From Micromonospora ureilytica (lineage in GTDB: Bacteria > Actinomycetota > Actinomycetes > Mycobacteriales > Micromonosporaceae), in NCBI RefSeq assembly GCF_015751765.1, contig NZ_JADOTX010000001.1, positions 1 to 64,000 of the forward strand: a stretch of 64,000 bases of DNA, read 5' to 3'. How positions within the stretch are numbered: position 1 is the first letter of the stretch; every line of letters begins with the position of its first letter. Below, in pieces: positions 52,009 through 60,706 of this stretch. A program made the position numbers and the translations under genes. The notes under the pieces were generated by a model that was given only the letters and a program-made list of their open reading frames with translations, was not told the DNA's origin and did no database searches.

Positions 52009-52103
52009 GGCTCGTGGCGCAGCCGGTCGAGGAACTCGGTGCCGACTGTCGCATCGCCGGTGATGGCCCAGAGCGCGACGTGGGTGTCCAGCAGCAGGGT
52101 CAT
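52009..52103 (-). pseudogene. VapC-like PIN toxin remnant (N-terminal 32 codons)
   Basis: From the ATG complementary to 52101-52103 the frame reads MTLLLDTHVALWAITGDATV and FLDRLRHEPG, almost identical to the intact toxin at 57509-57883. It then loses homology. There is no antitoxin gene beside it. Confidence 0.8.
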
Positions 52104-52158
52104 GCGCCAGCGGTTCGCGAGCACGCGGGTGATCCGCCCGCGCGGCGACGCGCGATTG

Positions 52159-52512
52159 TCAGCTGTGCGAGAACCAGTCGAACATCCGCACTGGCAGGAG
52201 TACGAGAACGACGGTCGCGGCGACGGCCAGCAGAACGCGCACCGTGCGAAGACCTCGCCACCACGGGATAGCCCAGAGCAGCAACCACATGGCGCCTGAG
52301 ATGACCACATGTACGCCGACCACCCGGAGGCTGGTCTCCTCGCACATATTTGCAGCCACGGCCTCCTCGCAGAGCGGCGGCGGGCCGTTGTGGTCCACGA
52401 GGCTTCCCAACACCCCGACGGAGCAGGCCAACACCGGTGCCGCCACCAGGGTGAACAGCGGCGTCACCAACCACCCGGCGAGATCACGGTGCCGGTCCAC
52501 TACCCGTCCCAC
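52159..52512 (-). CDS. Small membrane protein, unrecognised
   Basis: 117 residues from GTG 52512. Three hydrophobic segments: LAGWLVTPLFTLVAAPVLACSVGVLGSL, VVGVHVVISGAMWLLLWAIPWW and VRVLLAVAATVVLVLLPV. No family known to me. It overlaps the upstream gene by 13 bp. Part of its DNA (52255-52312) is repeated at 58200-58258. Confidence 0.6.
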   Translation of the reverse strand: MGRVVDRHRDLAGWLVTPLFTLVAAPVLACSVGVLGSLVDHNGPPPLCEEAVAANMCEETSLRVVGVHVVISGAMWLLLWAIPWWRGLRTVRVLLAVAATVVLVLLPVRMFDWFSHS

Positions 52513-52838
52513 TGGCAGAACGCTACAGAACGGGTCTCCTTCCTGCTGACCATGCGGTCGTTGTTCAGCACCTGTCGGCGGTGCGGGCGGGCGAGGGCGA
52601 CGACGACGGTTGCCACATACAACACCGCGACGACAGCCGTCCCGAGTGTCGCGGCGGACACCCGATCGGCGCTCCGGCAGCCGGCACGCGCGGGCAGGAC
52701 AACCGCGCAGACGTCAAAGCGCGGCACGGCCAACCACCAGAAGCCCGCCGCGGCAGCCGCCGCTATGACGGTGGCCGCCGCGACCCCGAGCCACGAGCGG
52801 ACGCGCACGGGCATCCTCACCTCCGTCGGCTCGTTCAT
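52500..52838 (-). CDS. Small membrane protein, unrecognised
   Basis: 112 residues from ATG 52838 (the frame is open further upstream). Two hydrophobic helices (SWLGVAAATVIAAAAAAGFWWLAV and ATLGTAVVAVLYVATVVVALA) flank a loop with Cys residues. It overlaps the next membrane protein gene. Function unknown. Confidence 0.6.
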   Translation of the reverse strand: MNEPTEVRMPVRVRSWLGVAAATVIAAAAAAGFWWLAVPRFDVCAVVLPARAGCRSADRVSAATLGTAVVAVLYVATVVVALARPHRRQVLNNDRMVSRKETRSVAFCQWDG

Positions 52839-53002
52839 AGCCGGAACGATATTCGTCGGCCTCGCCGTGGACCCACAGCCAGGACCACCCGCTGACGCCG
52901 ACGTCACCCGACAATGGCAGACATGCTGACCAGGGAACAGCTACCCGACCAGTCATCCCCGAGCTTCGATCCCGGGGCTGGTCAGGGCGGCGTGGTCCCG
53001 TG

Positions 53003-53281
53003 ATGAATGCGAAGATCTCCTATATGAAGCCAGCCAAGAACCCGTGGTGGCAGACAGCAGAGACGCCCAAGCAGGGTCTCATCAGGGGAGGCGTCTGGCT
53101 TCTCCTGGCCGTCGGGTGGGTGTTCGTGGCCCTCGGAAACCCCACGTCGTGGCGTTGGGCATTTGCCGCACTGTGGGCGGTCGTCGGTGTGGGCTACCTG
53201 GTGTCAGCCATGTTGCTGCGGCGACGGCAGCGCGCGACTCAGGATGAGGCAGGGCCAGACCCTGCGGTCCGGGCCGACTGA
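53003..53281 (+). CDS. Small two-helix membrane protein
   Basis: 92 residues from ATG 53003 (GTG 53000 is also possible). Two helices, GGVWLLLAVGWVFVALG and WAFAALWAVVGVGYLVSAML, followed by a basic RRRQR stretch. Not recognised; convergent with the regulator gene that follows. Confidence 0.6.
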   Translation: MNAKISYMKPAKNPWWQTAETPKQGLIRGGVWLLLAVGWVFVALGNPTSWRWAFAALWAVVGVGYLVSAMLLRRRQRATQDEAGPDPAVRAD

Positions 53282-53316
53282 GCGCGATTCGCTACCGCCT
53301 GCCAGTCGCGTAAAGC

Positions 53317-54504
53317 TCACTGCGGGGTCAGTCGCATCGTGGCGGCTAGCCGAGTCACGTCGGCCGCCGTCGGTCCGGCCCGGAACACGGCGGTCAGCGC
53401 TGCCCGGGCCACAGGGCGGATTCGTGTCTCCCAGGTGGCGATCCGGTCGGCGGCGACCAGCGCCCGGCCGGCGGAGCGCACGTCGCCGAGGTCCAGATAG
53501 GCGTGAGTGATGTCGATCAGGTGGGCGGCCCGGTGTTCGGCGGGGAGCAGATGCCAGGCGTTACCGCTGGTGGCGTGTTGGTGAGTGGCCACGGCGGATT
53601 GGTGGTCACCAAACCACATCGCGATCAGGGCGTGGGCGAGGTCGACAGGTGTCGGACCGAATCCGATGCCGTCGCAGTCGTGCTGACGCTGGCCGTCGGC
53701 GAGGCGAGCCGCGCGCTCGGTGAGTTCGCCTGCCGCGTTGGCGTCCCCGCTGACGGCGGCACCGAGCGCCGCTTCAATCAGGAGGGTCCCCATCACGCCG
53801 AGCCGGCGGACGTGGGACGGTGCCAAATCCAACTGGCCTACGGCGTCGACGGCGGCCGTCATCGCCAACCGGCCTCGCCCCAGGGCTCGCAGCGCCTGCG
53901 CGAGGGAGATCGCCGCGAGGCCGGCACGACAGGGGTCACCGGAGGCGGCGCTCATCGCCCGATCGGCGGCCAGCCAGGCGAGATCCGCCTCGCCGAGTTT
54001 GACCAGCACCTGGGCGGCGAGCCGGTACACCCGTACCAGCAAATCCGCGGTGTCTCCCGCCCGCGTGCGGCTATCGCAGAGCAGGTCGGGCAGTAGACGC
54101 AGCACCTGGGGGTGGTGGCCGTTGCGGTACGCGCTCCACGCGTACCCCGCCTGGGCATCGAGCTGAGCCAACGACGGCGCTGGCTTGCCGCCGGCGGGGA
54201 GGTCGTAGCGGGCCAGCGCAGCGCGGAGTCGTTCCACGTCGCCGCCGGTGTCGGGGAGTTGCTGGCGTGGGGCCTTGCCCGCGAGTAGGACGTCTGGGGC
54301 GACGCCGAGGGCCGCGGCGACCGTCTCGATCACCGAGAGCCGATCGAGGGTACGCACTCCTCGCTCGACCTTGTCCACCCAGCTCTTCGACTTGCGGATC
54401 CGGTCGGCGAAGACCTGCTGGCTCATGCCCCGACGTGCGCGTAGCTCTGCCATCCGCCGCCCGATTGGCGGTTCGTTGCCGTTGCGGCGGCCGGGCTGGT
54501 TCAT
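53317..54504 (-). CDS. XRE-family regulator with TPR-like C-terminal domain
   Basis: 395 residues from ATG 54504. Helix-turn-helix at about residues 15-70 (IGRRMAELRARRGMSQQVFADRIRKSKSWVDKVERG), followed by about 320 residues of helical repeats (for example DLLVRVYRLAAQVLVKLGEADLAWLAADRAM and AAHLIDITHAYLDLGDVRSAGRAL). This matches the large actinomycete group of XRE-TPR regulators related to signal-peptide-sensing families. The start overlaps the stop of a 49-residue gene (ATGA). Confidence 0.88.
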   Translation of the reverse strand: MNQPGRRNGNEPPIGRRMAELRARRGMSQQVFADRIRKSKSWVDKVERGVRTLDRLSVIETVAAALGVAPDVLLAGKAPRQQLPDTGGDVERLRAALARYDLPAGGKPAPSLAQLDAQAGYAWSAYRNGHHPQVLRLLPDLLCDSRTRAGDTADLLVRVYRLAAQVLVKLGEADLAWLAADRAMSAASGDPCRAGLAAISLAQALRALGRGRLAMTAAVDAVGQLDLAPSHVRRLGVMGTLLIEAALGAAVSGDANAAGELTERAARLADGQRQHDCDGIGFGPTPVDLAHALIAMWFGDHQSAVATHQHATSGNAWHLLPAEHRAAHLIDITHAYLDLGDVRSAGRALVAADRIATWETRIRPVARAALTAVFRAGPTAADVTRLAATMRLTPQ

Positions 54505-54650
54505 TGCTCCCGCTCCGGCGATGGCTGGATGGCATCGGTGGACTCCCCGCAGCGCGGGCACCATCGCGACTTGACCCGGAAGGCGAGGAGCCCGCACAGG
54601 AACCCGGGCACCAGGCCGCCGAACACGATCGATACGACTTCGGAAACCAT
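54501..54650 (-). CDS. 49-residue membrane/zinc-ribbon-like protein
   Basis: Starts MVSEVVSIVFGGLVPGFLCGLL (one membrane helix) and ends with a WCPRCGES Cys pair. The stop overlaps the ATG of the XRE-TPR regulator, so the two are coupled. It may be a small membrane partner of the regulator. Confidence 0.55.
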   Translation of the reverse strand: MVSEVVSIVFGGLVPGFLCGLLAFRVKSRWCPRCGESTDAIQPSPEREQ

Positions 54651-54848
54651 TCGCACGCTCGCTTTCTGGCGACGCCGGGACCGGGAGTTTGCCGCGCGCC
54701 GGTGACTCACGCTGTGACGATGCTTCATTGCTGACAGTCATCAGACTTGCGCATCATGTGATGCAAAGCAAGAAGATGTACATGATCGACACGCCGGGCA
54801 CGTGAGTCAGGGCGGGCCGAAGAGCGCGGCGCGGTGCAGAATCACGAC

Positions 54849-55697
54849 ATGCCTCGATTTACGCCCGCGACACCGCGCTCCCGGCGACTGGGCCGGGAGC
54901 TACGCAAGCTCCGCGAAGCGAAGGGCCTGACCGGTGAGGGAGTGGCGGACACCGTCACCTGCTCACCGTCTCGAATCAGCCGGATCGAGTCGGGAGAGAT
55001 CAGACCTCGCGTCGGCGACGTGATGGAGCTGCTGGTCGCGTACGGCGTCAAGATTGACGAGGAACCGGGGACCTCGCTGCTCGATCAGGCGCGCGGCCTG
55101 CGTGAGGACGGCTGGTGGCAGCGCCTCGGCGGCAAGTACGCCACCTACATCGCGTACGAGATCGAGGCCGTGGAGCTGAAGAACTTCGAGCCGATGCTCG
55201 TGCCCGGTCTACTGCAGACCGAGAGCTATGCCCGCGAAGTCAACGTCATCGGCCGCGAGACCGACCAGGAGACCATCGAGCAGCGGGTTTCCGCCCGGAT
55301 GACCCGACAGGAGGTGTTGCGTCGCAAGCCGACGCCGCTGCGAATGCACGCCATCTTGTCCGAGGCGTCGGTACGTACCGAGGTGGGCGGCGCGGACGTG
55401 CTGCGTGAGCAACTCGATCACCTGGTCACGCTGAGTCGGCTGCCGAATGTAACGATCCAGGTGCTGCGCTTCGAGGCCGGTTCCCACTTGGCGGACAGCA
55501 GCGGCTTCGCCCTGCTCAGCTTCGAGCGCGACGAGCCGCCACTGGGCTACATCGAGACCCTGGCCGGCGAGCTGTTCCTTGAGTCGAGCCGCGACCTGGC
55601 GCGGCTGGCGGCGGCGTACGACAATTTGAAGACGCTGGCGATGTCACCCGCCGAGTCGATCAGGTTCATCAAGGAGCTGAGCAAGCATGGAACGTAA
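54849..55697 (+). CDS. XRE-family regulator with DUF5753 domain
   Basis: 282 residues from ATG 54849 (GTG 54834 is an alternative). Helix-turn-helix LGRELRKLREAKGLTGEGVADTVTCSPSRISRIESG, then the DUF5753 part (YIAYEIEAVELKNFEPMLVPGLLQTESYA). The second WhiJ-like regulator of the window. Its stop overlaps the DUF397 partner gene by 11 bp. Confidence 0.92.
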   Translation: MPRFTPATPRSRRLGRELRKLREAKGLTGEGVADTVTCSPSRISRIESGEIRPRVGDVMELLVAYGVKIDEEPGTSLLDQARGLREDGWWQRLGGKYATYIAYEIEAVELKNFEPMLVPGLLQTESYAREVNVIGRETDQETIEQRVSARMTRQEVLRRKPTPLRMHAILSEASVRTEVGGADVLREQLDHLVTLSRLPNVTIQVLRFEAGSHLADSSGFALLSFERDEPPLGYIETLAGELFLESSRDLARLAAAYDNLKTLAMSPAESIRFIKELSKHGT

Positions 55698-55875
55698 CGC
55701 CTGGCGCACGTCGAGCCGTTCCGGCAGCAATGGCCAGTGCGTGGAGGTGCGCGACCGACGCGTCCAGGTCGACGTTCGCGACTCCAAGGCGCCCGATGCC
55801 GGGATGCTGAGCTTCGCGCCCGCCGCCTGGGACGCGTTCGTCGACACGATCAAGACGAACGCCGGCCGCCCCTGA
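55687..55875 (+). CDS. DUF397 domain protein, partner of the second XRE regulator
   Basis: 62 residues: NAWRTSSRSGSNGQCVEVRD, VDVRDSKAPDAGMLSF and AAWDAFVDTIK are the family blocks. Same architecture as the pair at 9989/10783. Confidence 0.92.
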   Translation: MERNAWRTSSRSGSNGQCVEVRDRRVQVDVRDSKAPDAGMLSFAPAAWDAFVDTIKTNAGRP

Positions 55876-55938
55876 CCCGGGCGGGACCGGTGAAGTGGTT
55901 CATGGCACCCGCGAACCGGCGCACCTGTGCGCTGAGTG

Positions 55939-56580
55939 TCAGCGTGTCCGGCTGACGGACGAGACCCTCGGGTCTACGGAGTAGCGGCGGACGACGTCGT
56001 CGGCGTCGCCAGCGGTGGCACCGGGATCGAACAGCACCTCCAGGCAGGGCGCTTGCGGCCCTTCTGACCCGAAGCCCGCAACCACGCGATTCGGGTCGAA
56101 GCGGTGGTTCTCCAGCACCAGCTCCTCAGCGGACTGCCCCTGCCGCACACAAACCATCGCCTCGGGTTGACTACCACCCCAGGCCAGTGCCGGAGCCGAC
56201 ACACCGATGGTGAGCACCACTGCCGTCCCCACGCCGATCACTGTCGTCCGGCCAAGCCCTGGCCGGCTGATCGGCGAGATCACCGCCACCAGGGCGGACA
56301 GCGCGTACACCCAGAGGGCCCGCTTGTCGGCCGAGTCATGGAGGGCCAACGCGACGACGCCGGCTCCGACGGTCTGTGCGACCAGGCTGATCAGCCGGAA
56401 GCCTGGCGAGTCGACCAACGCCGCCGGTATTACCGCAAGCGCACCAAGCAACAGAACAAGCATGACAAGCCCGTACGCACTCCATTCACGGCGCGCGTCC
56501 AGGACGAGCAACACCAGGGCAACCAGGTGCCCCCAGACGACAAGCGCCGGGCGGAGGTGCACCAGCATCCGTACGGCCAT
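55939..56580 (-). CDS. Membrane protein with extracytoplasmic C-terminal domain
   Basis: 213 residues from ATG 56580. Five hydrophobic helices in the first ~135 residues, then a soluble C-terminal part with CVRQGQSAEELVLENHRFDPNRVVAGFG and a pair of Cys residues (about 145 and 180). No known family. Confidence 0.65.
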   Translation of the reverse strand: MAVRMLVHLRPALVVWGHLVALVLLVLDARREWSAYGLVMLVLLLGALAVIPAALVDSPGFRLISLVAQTVGAGVVALALHDSADKRALWVYALSALVAVISPISRPGLGRTTVIGVGTAVVLTIGVSAPALAWGGSQPEAMVCVRQGQSAEELVLENHRFDPNRVVAGFGSEGPQAPCLEVLFDPGATAGDADDVVRRYSVDPRVSSVSRTR

Positions 56581-56652
56581 CGACAGACCCTACGTGATGG
56601 AGTTGCTGTGCTGCTCGATTAGCCGGGCGGCCCACGTGAGGAGGGGCAGGAC

Positions 56653-57387
56653 ATGGTTCAAGGCAATCGCGACGAGCTGATCGGGCACCTGGTTGAGGCA
56701 GTCGGGTCCGTCATGGCGGCCCACCCGACGCGTGTTGCCATCGATGGACCACCCGCCTCCGGCAAGACCACCCTCGCCGACGAGTTGGCCGTCGTCCTGC
56801 GCGAACGGGGCCGTGACGTCATCCGCGCCACGATCGACGATTTCCTCTTTCCTCGGGCGCAGCGCTATGCGCGCGGCGAGTACTCGGCCGAAGGCTGCTA
56901 CTACGACACCCACGACAACGAGGCGCTGAACCGGGTTCTGCTCGATCCGCTCGGGCCGGGCGGAGATCGACGCTTCCAGCCCGCGGTCTACGACCACACC
57001 GCGGATGCTGTGCTGTCCCCGCCGGTCACGACTGCGCCGGCCAGCGCTGTGCTCGTCTTCGACGGCGTCTTCCTCCTGCGCCCGGAACTGCTTGCTCGGT
57101 GGGACCTGCGCATCTTCGTGTCGACGGCACTGGATAAGACCGTCGAACGCGCCGTTATCCGCAAGCGTCCGGTGTCCACTCAGGTCGACATCGAACGACG
57201 CTGGCGTGAGCGATACATCCCCTCGCAGCAGCTCTACTTCGCCACGGCCCGCCCGACCCAGCACGCCGACATCGTCCTGCACAACGACGAGCCCCAGCAG
57301 CCGGTCTGGGAGACTGTCCGGCGAGGAGATCCACTCTTTGCAGCCCTGGCCGACGGCGGACCGACTCGTCGAATCCCAGGACCATGA
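56653..57387 (+). CDS. Uridine kinase-like P-loop nucleoside kinase
   Basis: 244 residues from ATG 56653, with GAGGAGGGG upstream. Walker A DGPPASGKTTLADEL (about residues 31-45), TIDDFLFPRAQRYARG (substrate-binding DDF) and VFDGVFLLRPEL follow the uridine kinase/phosphoribulokinase-like pattern. It phosphorylates a nucleoside or similar small molecule; the exact substrate is open. Its last third is repeated as a fragment at 60495-60701. Confidence 0.85.
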   Translation: MVQGNRDELIGHLVEAVGSVMAAHPTRVAIDGPPASGKTTLADELAVVLRERGRDVIRATIDDFLFPRAQRYARGEYSAEGCYYDTHDNEALNRVLLDPLGPGGDRRFQPAVYDHTADAVLSPPVTTAPASAVLVFDGVFLLRPELLARWDLRIFVSTALDKTVERAVIRKRPVSTQVDIERRWRERYIPSQQLYFATARPTQHADIVLHNDEPQQPVWETVRRGDPLFAALADGGPTRRIPGP

Positions 57388-57411
57388 TGTTCGGTGCGGT
57401 GTACCCACTCA

Positions 57412-57428
57412 CGGGCACACGGTGCCCG
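57412..57428. terminator. Short hairpin after the kinase gene
   Basis: CGGGCAC (57412-57418) pairs with GTGCCCG (57422-57428), 3-base loop, 24 bp after the stop and before the convergent toxin gene. Confidence 0.5.
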
Positions 57429-57508
57429 AACCGGCCGAGGAAGAGACGAAGGTCCGGGGCGACGCTTTCTTCAGGGAACGTCGGTAGCAGGTGTTGATCC
57501 AGCCCGCC

Positions 57509-57883
57509 CTACACCTTGAGGACGTCCACGTCGTACAGCGCTATCGAGGGGTCGCGGGAGACCAGGGTCAATTTCTCGATGATCGCCTGCGCCACCAGCA
57601 TGCGATCGAAGGGATCGCGGTGGTGCGGTGGCAGGCGGCCGGCGGCGATGGCGTGGGAGTGAGTCACCGGGAGTTCGCGGAAGCCCATGTCTCTTACCCG
57701 CTCTGCCAGGTCAGGGGGCCCGGCGAGCTTCCCCGTGCTTTGTTTGATAGTGATCTCCCAAAGAGTGACCGGGGAGAGAAAGATGTCCGGCTCATGACGT
57801 AGCCGGTCGAGAAAGTCGGCGCCCAGTGTCGCGTCGCCGGTGATGGCCCAGAGCGCGACGTGGGTGTCCAGGAGCAGGGTCAT
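57509..57883 (-). CDS. VapC-like PIN-domain toxin
   Basis: 124 residues. PIN features: LLLDTHVALWA with the first catalytic Asp, SPVTLWEITIKQSTGKL with the Glu, and HHRDPFDRMLVAQAIIEKLTLVSRD with the C-terminal acidic pair. Toxins of this group cleave RNA. ATG 57883 overlaps the stop of the antitoxin gene (ATGA). A fragment of a close copy is at 52009-52103. Confidence 0.93.
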   Translation of the reverse strand: MTLLLDTHVALWAITGDATLGADFLDRLRHEPDIFLSPVTLWEITIKQSTGKLAGPPDLAERVRDMGFRELPVTHSHAIAAGRLPPHHRDPFDRMLVAQAIIEKLTLVSRDPSIALYDVDVLKV

Positions 57884-58134
57884 GCGCCGATGCCGAAGTC
57901 GGCCGCGATCTCGGCGTTGGTCTGTGGTGAGTCCCAGTCGCCGGAGAGGTCCAGTTGCCCGGCGAGGGAGCCGATCGCGGTGCGGTTGGCCCGCCGGACC
58001 AACGGCACGACCTTTGCCACCGGCGTGCCGGCCCGGTCGATGATGATCTCCTCGCCGTGTTCCACCCGTTCGATGATTCGCGACAGATGGGTCTTGGCGT
58101 CGTGCATGTTGTAGTGCGCGGCCTCAGCCGACAT
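57880..58134 (-). CDS. Phd/YefM-type antitoxin
   Basis: 84 residues: MHDAKTHLSRIIERVEHGEEIIIDRAGTPVAKVVPL is the Phd DNA-binding fold, followed by a toxin-binding tail. GAGGAGG lies before the ATG. On the minus strand TAGACT (about 58175-58170) may be the -10 element of an autoregulated promoter. Confidence 0.93.
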   Translation of the reverse strand: MSAEAAHYNMHDAKTHLSRIIERVEHGEEIIIDRAGTPVAKVVPLVRRANRTAIGSLAGQLDLSGDWDSPQTNAEIAADFGIGA

Positions 58135-58183
58135 GGCGCAACCTCCTCGGTTAGCTAGGGACTTAGTCTACCCTGCTTGGCCC

Positions 58184-58258
58184 CATGCGCCAGCGGTTCG
58201 CCAGCAACCACGGGATGGCCCAGAGCAGCAACCAGAGGGCGCCTGAGATGACCACATG
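58184..58258 (-). pseudogene. Fragment duplicated from the membrane-protein locus at 52.1-52.3 kb
   Basis: The first 18 bases match 52102-52119 (beside the PIN remnant), and 58206-58258 matches 52259-52312 (membrane protein, LLLWAIPWW part), with the 140 bases between them deleted. It is a rearranged partial copy without coding value. Confidence 0.7.
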
Positions 58259-58411
58259 CCCCCGATGGATGATCTGGGTGCAGAGCTGCGGCACGCTCGT
58301 ACCGAGGCGGGCGGCACGCTCGCCTCCATCGCGGACAGGTCCTGCTACTCGGCAGCCCACCTCAGCAACGTCGAGGCAGGACGACGGACCGCGACGCCAG
58401 ACGTGGTGCCG
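58256..58411 (+). pseudogene. XRE helix-turn-helix fragment
   Basis: Reads DDLGAELRHARTEAGGTLASIADRSCYSAAHLSNVEAGRRTATPDVV, shown here as the recognisable blocks LGAELRHARTEAGG and YSAAHLSNVEAGRR, and then loses homology. The start is fused to the duplicated fragment at 58184-58258. Confidence 0.7.
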
Positions 58412-58608
58412 GACGGGCCTGGTTGCACGTCGCAGTACTCGTCTCCGGGTTCAGCTCACTGAGGCGCACGGCGATCGGGGCTGCGACGTCCACGGTCAAA
58501 GTCGGTCTACATCTGTCGGTCGTCGTTGATATCTTCAGCCCGCACACCATTGGGGACGCGCCGCCGGGTGTCCTGGCTCGACGCGTCCAGCTCAAGAAAC
58601 GGGGAAAT

Positions 58609-60396
58609 ATGACGCGTAAGGCGCTGCGCATCCTCGGCGCAGTAGCGGTCGCCACCATGGTGGCCATCACGGGCCTGACCGGCCCGGCCGGCGCAGCTAG
58701 CTCTGCCGGCCTGGACGGAGTCGTGGTCGACAAGGTGACGGGTGCCCCAGTCTCCGGCGCCGGAATCGTCATCCAGCAGCAGGATGGCTCCGGCTGGAAC
58801 TTCACCAACAGCGACTCGCAGGGGCGGTTCGCCTTTCCGGACACGGCAGCCGGCCAGTACATCGTGCAGGTCATGGCCAACGGTTACGTCGAGCAGTGGC
58901 TCAACGGCCACCAGAACCAGTGGGAGGCGGACCCCATAACGGTCCCCGCCACTTTGCGCGTCCCGCTCATGCCCATTCAGTACGGCAGTGTCGCGGGTCG
59001 GGTCGTCAGCAGCACGGGTGGCGCCATCGCCAACGTCAACGTTCAGTTGCGGCGTGGCAGTAACTGGGTGGCCGACACAGGTACTGACTCGAAGGGGCGG
59101 TATCGCTTCGACCAGGTCGAGACCGGTTCCACCTACACGGTGCAGTTCACCTTCCCCAGCGGTCAGGTCCTGTTCAACGGTGGGGCCAACTCGGAGTACG
59201 AGGCCCCGCCGCTGACTGTTTCCGCCACCGAGACGACACAGGTCAACCTCACCCGACCGCCGGTGGGACACCTGACGGTACGGGCGCTCGACGCGGTCAC
59301 CCGCAAGCCCGTCGTCAACTTCTGCTGGTACCCACAGGAGGGTCCGCTCAACTTCCACACCACCTGCACGGATGACACCGGTCGGGCCCGGCTGCGGGAC
59401 CTGCCGATCGGTACCTACCGCGGCGGCGGCTACGACCCGAACAAGGTCTATGCCAACGCCTTGTTCGGCCCGACCCAGGCGGTCGAAGGCAAGACGGTGA
59501 GCACCACGGTCCTGCTGGTCAAGTCCGTGCATCTGCGCGTCGATTTCGTGAACGCGGTGACCGGTGACCCCGTTGACGGCGCCTGTGTCACGCTGGCCCA
59601 CCCGGTCCGCGCCGACGTCGGCCAGAGCGGGCAGTGCGGTTCGTCTGTCGAGTACGACTCTCTCTTCGCCGGAGAGGCGTTCCGGCTCTTCGTGGCCCCG
59701 TACGACGGGACGCACGGGGCTCAGTGGGTGTCCACGACCGGTATCGGGACGGGTGACCCTGCTGCGGCCCGGGTCTTCCGGCCGGCAGCCGGCGAGCAGG
59801 TCCAGGTGACCGTCAAGCTGGAAGCGGGGGGAACGGTCACCGGCGTGATCAAGGACGCCGCAACCGGCAACGGCGTCCGAAGTGTCTGCCCGACGGCCAC
59901 CGCGCCGCCGTCCTCGTACGGCCCGAGTGCGAACTCGTACTGCACTGACGACGACGGACGATACAGCATCACGATGTTGGGCCCGTACGAGTGGAAGCTC
60001 GCATTCCCGACGTATGGCGGCCAGCACGCGTGGACCTGGTCGGGGGATGCCCCCAACCGTGCCTCCGCCACCCCGGTCCGGGTCATCGCTGGGCAGAGCA
60101 CCACCCTCGACGTCAGCCTGGTCGCCACCGGCACCATCAGCGGCACGGTCACCGTGCCCGCAGGCCAGTGCGTCACGTGCGTGACCATCCAGGCGGTGGA
60201 CGCGTCGACCGGTGACTATGCCGGTGTCAACCCCCGGGTCCGGGCTGATGGGACGTTCACGATGACGGGCCTCAACTCGCAGGAAATCAGGCTCTACTAC
60301 AACGTCGGGGACGACCTCGTGGAGTATCCGACCCGGCTGCGTACCAAAGCGGGCGAAGCAGTGACCGGCGTCGCGATCGTCGTTCCTGCAGCCTGA
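58609..60396 (+). CDS. Secreted protein with carboxypeptidase-regulatory-like beta-sandwich repeats
   Basis: 595 residues from ATG 58609, with GGGGAA upstream; Sec signal peptide to about residue 31 (GLTGPAGAASS). Repeated beta-sandwich units begin with GxVxD-type turns: GLDGVVVDKVTGAPVSGAGI, GSVAGRVVSSTGGAIANVNV, GTVTGVIKDAATGNGVRSV and GTISGTVTVPAGQ, each with DSQGRFAF- or SKGRYRF-like segments. No catalytic domain is seen. It probably works in adhesion or envelope architecture. A terminator follows 8 bp after the stop. Confidence 0.85.
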   Translation: MTRKALRILGAVAVATMVAITGLTGPAGAASSAGLDGVVVDKVTGAPVSGAGIVIQQQDGSGWNFTNSDSQGRFAFPDTAAGQYIVQVMANGYVEQWLNGHQNQWEADPITVPATLRVPLMPIQYGSVAGRVVSSTGGAIANVNVQLRRGSNWVADTGTDSKGRYRFDQVETGSTYTVQFTFPSGQVLFNGGANSEYEAPPLTVSATETTQVNLTRPPVGHLTVRALDAVTRKPVVNFCWYPQEGPLNFHTTCTDDTGRARLRDLPIGTYRGGGYDPNKVYANALFGPTQAVEGKTVSTTVLLVKSVHLRVDFVNAVTGDPVDGACVTLAHPVRADVGQSGQCGSSVEYDSLFAGEAFRLFVAPYDGTHGAQWVSTTGIGTGDPAAARVFRPAAGEQVQVTVKLEAGGTVTGVIKDAATGNGVRSVCPTATAPPSSYGPSANSYCTDDDGRYSITMLGPYEWKLAFPTYGGQHAWTWSGDAPNRASATPVRVIAGQSTTLDVSLVATGTISGTVTVPAGQCVTCVTIQAVDASTGDYAGVNPRVRADGTFTMTGLNSQEIRLYYNVGDDLVEYPTRLRTKAGEAVTGVAIVVPAA

Positions 60397-60404
60397 CCAC
60401 GACG

Positions 60405-60447
60405 GGCGCAGGGTCCCGCCTTCCCACGGAGGGTGGGACCTTGCGCC
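60405..60447 (+). terminator. Terminator after the secreted beta-sandwich protein gene
   Basis: GGCGCAGGGTCCC (60405-60417) pairs with GGGACCTTGCGCC (60435-60447) with one G-T type mismatch, 17-base loop. Confidence 0.8.
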
Positions 60448-60494
60448 TGCTCCGGCGTGGTTCGCCTGTCGCCATCACTGCCCCTGCGGCGCCG

Positions 60495-60701
60495 GAGAAG
60501 ACAGTGGATCGTGCCGTGATCCGCGAGCGCCGGGTGTCGACTCGGGCCGACGTCGAACGGCGTTGGCGCGAGCGTTACATCCCCTCGCAGCAGCTCTACT
60601 TCGCTACGGTCCGCCCGACCCAGCACGCCGACATCGTCGTGCACAACGACGAGCCCCAGCACCCGGTCTGGGAGACCGCCCGACGTGTGCTTCAGCCCTG
60701 A
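60495..60701 (+). pseudogene. Duplicated C-terminal fragment of the uridine-kinase-like gene
   Basis: The frame reads EKTVDRAVIRERRVSTRADV, ERRWRERYIPSQQLYFATVR and HADIVVHNDEPQHPVWETARR, nearly the same as residues about 158-225 of the kinase at 56653. The P-loop half is absent. Confidence 0.85.
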
Positions 60702-60706
60702 TATCG

